From Verrucomicrobiota bacterium (GTDB taxonomy: Bacteria; Verrucomicrobiota; Verrucomicrobiia; Chthoniobacterales; UBA10450): 11,851 nucleotides of DNA. Under the pieces are notes generated by a model. The model worked only from the letters and a program-made list of their open reading frames with translations. It was not told where the DNA came from and did no database searches. The position numbers and the translations under genes were made by a program. The stretch covers positions 7,612-19,462 of the forward strand of contig QHOR01000023.1 in assembly GCA_003219395.1 (NCBI GenBank), read 5' to 3'. Shown here piece by piece: positions 7,018 to 11,851 of the stretch (the stretch's first letter is position 1; the number at the start of each line of letters is the position of its first letter).

Positions 7018-7041
7018 AACACCGGCCTGAAGGCCGGTGTT
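7018..7041. repeat. Hairpin C: aacaccggcc / ggccggtgtt dyad
   Basis: A perfect 10-bp inverted repeat (7018-7027 and 7032-7041) has a TGAA loop (7028-7031). It is GC-rich and lies between the convergent murJ and trans-sulfuration genes, so it could end transcription from either side, but no T-tract follows on the plus strand. Its core, accggc..gccggt, matches hairpin A, suggesting two members of one REP-like family. Confidence 0.75.
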
Positions 7042-7077
7042 AATGATACATCGGCTATTGGGCAGACGCGGTTTCGA

Positions 7078-8193
7078 TTACTTCAGGGCCTGATCGAGGT
7101 CCTCGATTAGATCCTCTGCATTTTCTAGGCCTATCGACAAGCGCAAGAGGCTCTCGGGAGAGGTTGTTCCAGGGCCTTCAATCGATGCCCGGTGTTCGAT
7201 TAAACTTTCCACGCCGCCCAGGCTGGTCGCTCGAGTAAAGATTTTTGTTTCGGCCGCGACCGACATTGCGGCGTCGCGTCCATCCTTGACCTCGAGAGAA
7301 AGCATTCCGCCGAACATCGACATCTGCTTTGCAGCGATCTCATGCCCAGGATGGGACTTCAATCCGGGATAGTAGGCGCGCGCAATTTTTCGGTGTTGGG
7401 AAAGGAAATCTGCGACTCTCATGGCGTTCTCCGAATGCGCGCGCATTCGCCACGGCAGCGTGCGCATTCCGCGCAAAATAAGCCAGCAGTCGAAAGGCGA
7501 GGGGACTGCTCCCCCTTCGTATTGAATGCTGCGGATACGTTGGAAGAAATCATTGTCAGCTTTGGCAACGACAATTCCCCCAAGGACGTCACAATGACCG
7601 CCGAAATATTTCGTCGTGGAATGCAGGATTAAATCCGCGCCCAGATCGAATGCCCGCTGCAGCGTCGGCGCCCAGGTGTTATCACAAACACAGATCGCGC
7701 CGACTTCGTGCGCAACCCGAGCAACAGCTGCAAGATCGACAATCTTTAACAGCGGATTTGATGGAGTTTCCATCCAGGCAAGCTTTGTCTTTGGGCGCAA
7801 AGCATTCGCAACGGCGCGAAGATCGCTCATATCAACGAAGCTGACGTCCAGTCCCCAGCGATGAAAAATTTCCCGCAGTAGTCGCGACGTGCCGTAGTAC
7901 GCGTCAACGTGCGCGAGGACATGATCGCCAGGCGCCAGCGCCTGAAAGATGGACATGCTTGCTCCGGTTCCAGAGGCGAACGCTGCCGCCCCCGCGCCGC
8001 CTTCGAGCGCGCTGATTCCCTGCTCAAGCGCCTGGCGATTTGGATTGTTGTTGCGCGTGTACATGAAACCGCGTGAATAGGTCCCGTCCACGTCACGCTC
8101 GAAGGTAGTTGAAAGATAAATTGGCGAGGAAACGGCTCCCGTCGCCCGATCAACGGTGTGGCCTGCGTGGACAGCTAGAGTTTCGATATTCAT
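7078..8193 (-). CDS. PLP-dependent trans-sulfuration enzyme (cystathionine gamma-synthase/lyase family)
   Basis: This cytoplasmic enzyme of Cys/Met metabolism has fold-type I and a PLP cofactor. From ATG 8191-8193 it has 371 residues and begins NIETLAVHAGH, the usual N-terminus; an in-frame upstream start would add 12 atypical residues. Expected active-site features are present: Tyr45 and Arg47 in YTRNNNPN (phosphate contacts from the neighbouring subunit), SGTGAS (75-79), a stacking Tyr in AYYGTSRL (98-105), Asp171 in CDNTWAP, the Schiff-base Lys195 in HSTTKYFGGHCDVLGG, SLGGVESL (324-331) and Arg351 in LLRLSIGLE. Sequence alone does not separate cystathionine gamma-synthase, gamma-lyase or methionine gamma-lyase. 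The EHRASIEGPGT segment replaces the more usual HPA...TH wording, so substrate choice is open. It converges with murJ and diverges from the glutamate dehydrogenase gene. Confidence 0.93.
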   Translation of the reverse strand: MNIETLAVHAGHTVDRATGAVSSPIYLSTTFERDVDGTYSRGFMYTRNNNPNRQALEQGISALEGGAGAAAFASGTGASMSIFQALAPGDHVLAHVDAYYGTSRLLREIFHRWGLDVSFVDMSDLRAVANALRPKTKLAWMETPSNPLLKIVDLAAVARVAHEVGAICVCDNTWAPTLQRAFDLGADLILHSTTKYFGGHCDVLGGIVVAKADNDFFQRIRSIQYEGGAVPSPFDCWLILRGMRTLPWRMRAHSENAMRVADFLSQHRKIARAYYPGLKSHPGHEIAAKQMSMFGGMLSLEVKDGRDAAMSVAAETKIFTRATSLGGVESLIEHRASIEGPGTTSPESLLRLSIGLENAEDLIEDLDQALK

Positions 8194-8362
8194 TCTGTAG
8201 ATTCTTCGAACGGACGCTACGAGTTGCAAATGCCATTGTCGATTTTATGGTGTTGCGGCTTTCGGGGCTGACTCACGAACGCGTTCGGAGTTGACGGCTC
8301 TCTTCGCCCAGCGCAAATAGCAACCTGCATTTGGCGACCGACTGTCCTAGCCTGTTTATTTC
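8194..8362. promoter_or_regulatory. Divergent control region between trans-sulfuration gene and gdh
   Basis: These 169 bases separate two divergently read genes, so both promoters should lie here. A ttgacg at 8291-8296 could be a -35 box for the dehydrogenase gene, but the sequence 17-18 bases on (caaatag) is a poor -10. I see no clear operator, riboswitch or ribosome site. The assignment rests on geometry only. Confidence 0.35.
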
Positions 8363-9625
8363 ATGAGTATTTACGACGACGACGTGTTTCGAATGGCGTG
8401 TGATCAATTTCAGGTCATCGCCGATTATTTGAGCATTAATAAAAATGATCGCGAGCGCTTGATGTATCCAAAGCGCGCGCTCGCTGTGACGCTGCCTGTG
8501 CACATGGACGATGGCAGCACCAGAACATTCCAAGGCTATCGGGTTCAGCATCACTTGACTCTGGGTCCAACAAAAGGCGGGACGCGCTTTGCTCCGTCGT
8601 TGTCCATGGGAGAAACGGCGGCGCTGGCCATGTGGATGAGTTGGAAATGTGCGCTCTCCAATTTGCCGTATGGCGGAGCAAAAGGCGGAGTCACGGTGGA
8701 CCCTGCAAAATTATCACGGACGGAGCTGGAGCGCGTTTCACGCCGCTACATGCAGGAGATGATTCCATTTGTCGGGCCACATACCGACATCATGGGCCCT
8801 GACATGGGCACAAATGAACAGGTGATGGCCTGGTTCATGGACACCTACTCCGTGCATCAAGGTTATTCCGTGAGTGAAATCGTGACCGGGAAACCGGTAG
8901 CCATCGGTGGAACGGAAGGCCGCCGTGAGGCAACCGGCCGCGGCGTCGTTTACCTGATCGAGCGCGCCATGAATATGTTGAAATTGGATCCCGAAAAATG
9001 TACGGCGATCGTACAGGGATTCGGCAACGTTGGATCAGTGGCCGCTCTCTCGCTTGCCTACAAGAGCGGGGTTAAGGTTATTGGCATCAGTGACGCACAT
9101 GCGGCGATCTACAATCCGAAAGGAATAGATATTCAAGCCGCCGAACAGCACGTTTTTAAGAAAGGCACGCTCCGGGCGTTCGCCCAGGACGATCATGTGG
9201 ATCCAAATGAACTCCTCACCATGGCGTGCGATATCCTGGTGCCGGCGGCAGTCGATCGCGTCATTAACGGAAAAAACGCCGGGCAACTTAAATGTCGAAT
9301 TCTCGCCGAAGCCGCTAATGGGCCGACCACCCCCGAGGCAGACCTGATCCTAGAAAAACGGTGGGACGAAGTCTTTGTGATCCCGGATATTTTATGCAAC
9401 GCCGGCGGCGTAATTGTTTCGTATTTTGAGTGGGTGCAAGGCTTGCAATCCTATCTGTGGACGGAGATGGAAGTGACGGACAAGCTTTTCCGCATCCTGG
9501 AGCATTCGTTTGCTCAGGTCATTAGACGAGCGAAAGCGCACAAGATTTCTCATCGCACCGCCGCCATGGCCATTGGTGTTGAGCGCGTCCTCAAGGCTAA
9601 GAAGATGCGCGGCCTCTTTCCGTGA
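8363..9625 (+). CDS. gdhA: Glutamate dehydrogenase (Glu/Leu/Phe/Val dehydrogenase family)
   Basis: This cytoplasmic enzyme catalyses reversible oxidative deamination of glutamate to 2-oxoglutarate and ammonium. It has 420 residues, typical of hexameric bacterial and archaeal forms. Key residues match Clostridium symbiosum GDH with identical spacing: Lys71 (TKGGTRF), Lys95 (SWKCAL), catalytic Lys107 (PYGGAKGGV) and catalytic Asp147 (GPDMGTNEQ), equivalent to 89, 113, 125 and 165. Ser353 in VIVSYFEWVQ fits the substrate carboxylate serine, supporting glutamate over leucine or phenylalanine. The Rossmann motif GFGNVG is at 219-224; Asp244 after the second strand (GISDAHA) hints at NAD use, which is inference. 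ATG 8363 starts a standard N-terminus, without a Shine-Dalgarno motif. Genomic pairing with a trans-sulfuration gene has no obvious metabolic meaning beyond amino-acid nitrogen turnover. The symbol is by family. Confidence 0.95.
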   Translation: MSIYDDDVFRMACDQFQVIADYLSINKNDRERLMYPKRALAVTLPVHMDDGSTRTFQGYRVQHHLTLGPTKGGTRFAPSLSMGETAALAMWMSWKCALSNLPYGGAKGGVTVDPAKLSRTELERVSRRYMQEMIPFVGPHTDIMGPDMGTNEQVMAWFMDTYSVHQGYSVSEIVTGKPVAIGGTEGRREATGRGVVYLIERAMNMLKLDPEKCTAIVQGFGNVGSVAALSLAYKSGVKVIGISDAHAAIYNPKGIDIQAAEQHVFKKGTLRAFAQDDHVDPNELLTMACDILVPAAVDRVINGKNAGQLKCRILAEAANGPTTPEADLILEKRWDEVFVIPDILCNAGGVIVSYFEWVQGLQSYLWTEMEVTDKLFRILEHSFAQVIRRAKAHKISHRTAAMAIGVERVLKAKKMRGLFP

Positions 9626-9633
9626 GTCTTTCT

Positions 9634-9709
9634 TATAGCCACGCCCTTGTGGGGCGTTGCATTGTTCAACGGACGCGCGTTGACAACGGCGCAGAATGCC
9701 GTGGCTACA
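9634..9709. repeat. 'tagccacg' terminal-dyad repeat element, about 75 bp
   Basis: The segment is bounded by tagccacg (9636-9643) and its exact complement cgtggcta (9700-9707). Inside are a hairpin acgccc/gggcgt (9641-9646, 9652-9657, TTGTG loop) and a weaker one, caac/gttg (9667-9670, 9679-9682), extended imperfectly to ttgttcaac/gttgacaa. It lies directly behind gdhA, so it may also stabilise that transcript's end. The structure looks like a short REP/REPIN or MITE-like dispersed element; copy number cannot be seen from one window. An ATG at 9696 inside it is probably not a start codon. Confidence 0.6.
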
Positions 9710-9734
9710 GCGCGCTTATGTTTACACAACTACA

Positions 9735-10682
9735 ATGAAGTTTTCGCACAGCGAAGAAGAGCGCGAGGGAAAACATGTCGATACCCTTACCGATGAGGAG
9801 AACGGCATGCGCATCGTCGTTTCCCGTCTGGGTGCGGAATTAGTTAGCCTCGCTCGAGTCAACGAGTCGGGCGGATGGTCTGGTTTTCTCTACCGCGACA
9901 ACGATCTTTCAGCGCCCTCTCAGGGATGGGCGAACCACGCGACGGTAATGGGTTACTATCTCCATCGGCTCAAAGACGGGCGCAGCTTGTACCGAGGGCG
10001 TGAAATCAAGGGCGGCAATCATGGTTTTCTCCGCACCAAAACCTGGCACTTCGCGGGAACTTCTCTTCAGGGAAGCGGCGCCTCACTGCAATATCGGATT
10101 ACGCCAAATGATTTTTCAGCAGATGAATATCCGCTAAAGGTCAGCGTGACCCTGACCTACACGATCGATGCGAACAAAATGGTCACGCTTTTCGAGTTTC
10201 GAAACGAGGAGCCTGAACTCGATGCGCACGTTTCTTTTGGCTTGCATCCGGGATTCGCGGCAACCTCGTTCGACACTTTCCATCTTCAAATGCCCAGAGG
10301 ACTTTATCGTCGTCACTTTTCCCCCGACAATTATCGCTCCGAACAGACGCGAGATATCGAGTTCGCCGGTGGCGAGATGCCGTTCTCGAGAATGGAACTG
10401 CCTGGCTCCATCATTCTGGAGCTTCTCGATGTGGGACGGCGTCAATTTTCCTTTGTCGATCCGCCCAGCGGCCGGTGGGTCACTCTCGATTTAATGGGCG
10501 TTCCTTATGTGACTTTATGGTCCGATGGCGGAGCATTCCTTTGCATCGAGCCATGCTGGGGCCTCACGGACCATCATCAACAGCGGGCATTTGAAGACAA
10601 GGAAGGGATTCAAACAATCGCGTCCGGCGGCGTGCTACGTGCGTCGTTCAGCATGGATCCGGAACTTGCCTCCTGCGATTAG
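9735..10682 (+). CDS. Aldose 1-epimerase-like protein (galactose mutarotase fold)
   Basis: The family interconverts alpha and beta anomers of hexoses; close relatives include LacX-type and glucose-6-phosphate 1-epimerase-like proteins. From ATG 9735 it has 315 residues, normal for the family, all beta-rich, without a signal peptide. Catalytic features are present: His96 in GGNHGFLR, His171 in FGLHPGFA (the general acid position) and Glu272 in LCIEPCWG (the general base position). An early LGAELVSL strand matches the usual N-terminal GA.l.sl. An in-frame ATG at 9696 lies inside a repeat element and is rejected. No sugar operon surrounds it; with pgl elsewhere in the window a general role in sugar metabolism is plausible, but the actual sugar is unknown. 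Confidence 0.88.
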   Translation: MKFSHSEEEREGKHVDTLTDEENGMRIVVSRLGAELVSLARVNESGGWSGFLYRDNDLSAPSQGWANHATVMGYYLHRLKDGRSLYRGREIKGGNHGFLRTKTWHFAGTSLQGSGASLQYRITPNDFSADEYPLKVSVTLTYTIDANKMVTLFEFRNEEPELDAHVSFGLHPGFAATSFDTFHLQMPRGLYRRHFSPDNYRSEQTRDIEFAGGEMPFSRMELPGSIILELLDVGRRQFSFVDPPSGRWVTLDLMGVPYVTLWSDGGAFLCIEPCWGLTDHHQQRAFEDKEGIQTIASGGVLRASFSMDPELASCD

Positions 10683-10733
10683 CTTACTAATTGACCATCG
10701 ACGACGGACGAGACATCCGTAATAGGAAATTGG

Positions 10734-10767
10734 TAATTCGAAGTTCGTAACCTGGTACCGAATCACC
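10734..10767. repeat. attcgtaa-type intergenic filler repeat (copy 2)
   Basis: The 116-bp gap before the unknown gene contains taattcg, ttcgtaacc and accgaatcacc in the same order as the words at 388-426. The two are related but imperfect. A promoter for the downstream gene should also be in this gap; none is obvious. Confidence 0.4.
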
Positions 10768-10798
10768 ACGCAACGATTCAGCGAATTACGCAACAACT

Positions 10799-11713
10799 AT
10801 GTCACCCGCTTCGCTTCATACCTTGCTCGCACATTCGATTGATTATGCCGGAATGTTTCCGCCCTGTAGTCTGGGCTTGGAAACGGCGTTGCAAAATCAG
10901 GCCGACTATGTCCGCTCTCCGGATGCGTGGATGCTTGGCGCATTCGTTCTCTCCGCTGAACGATTCGATGCGACCAGACAACTCCTTTCGCAATTTGATG
11001 CTCAACATCCACTGCGCGTTGCTGCGCTCGGCCCAAAAAGTGCCAACGCTGATGCTTTCCTTGAGGCACTCGACAGCACGGAGGCGGCGACCCGCTCATT
11101 TTCGCGGCACAACGTCGATCTAATATCAATCAGTCACCTTGAGATGTTTCTTCCAGACGACGTGGACCTCGCATCACTGCAGGAAGCGAAATCGATTGTC
11201 GGCGATTTGCCCGTTTATTGGGAAGCGCCTTCCGATAGGGCGGAACAGACTATCGCCTTGCTTGCCGAATTTAACTCTGATGCCGACTCGCCGACCTTCG
11301 GTTACAAACTGCGCACGGGCGGAGTGACTGCGGAGGCGTTTCCCACTTCGATGCAGATTGCAAAAGCGCTGGTGACGCCGTCTACGCATCAAGTGCCAAT
11401 CAAGTTTACAGCCGGTCTTCACCACCCGCTCCGACAATACCGGAAAGAAGTCCAAACAAAGATGCACGGGTTCCTGAATGTGCTAGGGGCCGCGGCGCTC
11501 GCTGCGGAGTATCACTGGGACACGAATCAAACGGAGATGATGCTCGACGATGAAAATGTGGATTCGTTTTCGTTCGCTGAGGATTTTTTTGCATGGCGGG
11601 AATGGCGCATCGAGATCAAACGGCTGGAGTATCGGCGCCGATTCATTGTATCGTTCGGCAGTTGCAGCTTCGATGAGCCGCGCGAGGATTTGCGCGCACT
11701 CGGATTCTTGTAA
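10799..11713 (+). CDS. Conserved-looking protein of unknown function, next to fahA
   Basis: I do not recognise a characterised family. The product has 304 residues, is soluble, and shows no signal peptide or membrane helix. Alternating strand/helix pattern suggests an alpha/beta barrel-type enzyme. Motif-like patches that look conserved are YAGMFPPCSL (16-25), AWMLGAFVLSAERF (43-56), LPVYWEA (137-143), GYKLRTGGVTAEAFPT (168-183), IKFTAGLHHPLRQY (201-214), KMHGFLNVLGAAALA (221-235) and a C-terminal FGSCSFDEPREDLRALGFL (286-304). Charged residues on predicted strand ends (Glu142, Lys170, Arg172, Lys202, His208-His209, His223) could line an active site. ATG 10799 is chosen because conserved-looking sequence starts within 20 residues. 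The fumarylacetoacetase start follows 80 bases on, so a role near tyrosine/homogentisate breakdown is possible but inferred only from position. Confidence 0.8.
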   Translation: MSPASLHTLLAHSIDYAGMFPPCSLGLETALQNQADYVRSPDAWMLGAFVLSAERFDATRQLLSQFDAQHPLRVAALGPKSANADAFLEALDSTEAATRSFSRHNVDLISISHLEMFLPDDVDLASLQEAKSIVGDLPVYWEAPSDRAEQTIALLAEFNSDADSPTFGYKLRTGGVTAEAFPTSMQIAKALVTPSTHQVPIKFTAGLHHPLRQYRKEVQTKMHGFLNVLGAAALAAEYHWDTNQTEMMLDDENVDSFSFAEDFFAWREWRIEIKRLEYRRRFIVSFGSCSFDEPREDLRALGFL

Positions 11714-11719
11714 GGTAGG

Positions 11720-11741
11720 GGGCGATTCACCTGAACCGCCC
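11720..11741. repeat. Hairpin D: gggcgattca / tgaaccgccc
   Basis: A 10-bp stem (11720-11729 with 11732-11741) has a two-base spacer and a single A/C mismatch (the complement would be gggcggttca). It lies six bases after the unknown gene's stop. There is no T-tract, so it is a REP-like dyad rather than a standard terminator. It is related to hairpin E by the shared gggcgatt arm. Confidence 0.7.
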
Positions 11742-11763
11742 ACGGCGCGCAAACCCGCGCAAC

Positions 11764-11785
11764 GGGCGATTGAGGTCAATCGCCC
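11764..11785. repeat. Hairpin E: gggcgattga / tcaatcgccc
   Basis: A perfect 10-bp inverted repeat (11764-11773 with 11776-11785) with a GG spacer lies just upstream of the fahA start at 11794. The shared gggcgatt arm and equal stem length make D and E a paired unit with a 22-base spacer, a REPIN-like arrangement. Because it sits 8 bases before a start codon it could also affect translation if transcribed with fahA. Confidence 0.72.
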
Positions 11786-11793
11786 CATTTGTT

Positions 11794-11851
11794 ATGTCAC
11801 TCAAATCATTCATCGACGTTTCGCCTGATTCGCATTTTCCCATTCAAAATC
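11794..11851 (+). CDS. fahA: Fumarylacetoacetase, first 19 codons (cut by window end)
   Basis: The ATG at 11794 opens a frame that runs to the window edge, reading MSLKSFIDVSPDSHFPIQN. The tail SPDSHFPIQN matches the conserved N-terminal opening of fumarylacetoacetase (usually followed by LPFGVF), the last enzyme of tyrosine and phenylalanine catabolism, which splits fumarylacetoacetate into fumarate and acetoacetate. Only the first of two domains' extreme N-terminus is visible, so catalytic residues cannot be checked. No ribosome site is obvious; hairpin E ends 8 bases upstream. The call depends on ten to twelve residues and is therefore good but not certain. Confidence 0.72.
   Translation, partial: MSLKSFIDVSPDSHFPIQN

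Noticed and set aside
6943..7041. CRISPR-like repeat array
   Set aside because: The dyads differ in sequence and spacing, and there are no regular direct repeats with unique spacers or cas genes.
6468..7043. Plus-strand 191-codon frame overlapping the end of murJ
   Set aside because: Composition is arginine- and cysteine-rich in the manner of out-of-frame translation, and it runs into the hairpin cluster.
8286..8325. Sigma-70 promoter for gdhA
   Set aside because: A ttgacg is present, but the -10 position matches poorly, so only the region as a whole is listed.
9696..9734. In-frame ATG 13 codons upstream of the epimerase start
   Set aside because: It lies inside the tagccacg repeat element and adds residues with no resemblance to the family N-terminus.
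1..11851. Novel defence or mobile system
   Set aside because: Every sizeable gene is housekeeping or unassigned without defence-type domains; no integrase, transposase, toxin-antitoxin pair or nuclease was seen. The cyclase could recall cyclic-nucleotide defence systems, but its six-TM/HAMP form and the lack of an effector gene speak against that.

Overview
The window reads like a moderately GC-rich bacterial chromosome segment. The best guess is a soil Verrucomicrobiota, possibly near Chthoniobacterales / Ca. Udaeobacter. That assignment is inference: it rests on the style of the intergenic repeats (an atgacgaa-type repeat that translates as MTNDE-like peptides, attcgtaa-type filler, and 'caccggc..gccggtg' and 'tagccacg' dyads), on starts without a Shine-Dalgarno motif, and on gene content. 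No marker gene settles it. I see no tRNA, rRNA, CRISPR array, transposase or phage gene.

Left part (1-5079). The window opens inside the C-terminal half of a 6-phosphogluconolactonase gene (pgl). A convergent minus-strand gene for a small zinc-ribbon membrane protein follows. A divergent plus-strand cluster comes next: a metallo-beta-lactamase-fold hydrolase, a six-TM/HAMP class III nucleotidyl cyclase whose likely ATG overlaps the hydrolase stop as ATGA, and a NIF3-family metal protein 2 nt further on. Behind it lies a broken gene for an exported tandem retropepsin-like aspartyl protease. It carries a frame change in domain 1 and a TAA exactly where domain 1 has a glutamine codon in domain 2.

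Middle part (5080-8362). About 270 bp without a gene precede murJ (lipid II flippase). Three strong hairpins lie between murJ and a convergent PLP-dependent trans-sulfuration enzyme gene. That gene is divergent from a glutamate dehydrogenase gene.

Right part (8363-11851). Glutamate dehydrogenase is followed by a dyad repeat, an aldose 1-epimerase-like gene, a filler repeat, an unrecognised conserved-looking 304-residue protein, twin 10-bp hairpins, and the first 19 codons of a fumarylacetoacetase gene (fahA) cut by the window edge.

The content is mostly core metabolism and envelope biogenesis: pentose phosphate pathway, sulfur amino acids, glutamate, sugar epimerisation, tyrosine catabolism and peptidoglycan. 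I found no convincing new defence or mobile system. The items most worth a second look are the doubly broken protease, the hydrolase/cyclase/NIF3 cluster, the unknown protein beside fahA, and the several families of dyad repeats between genes.
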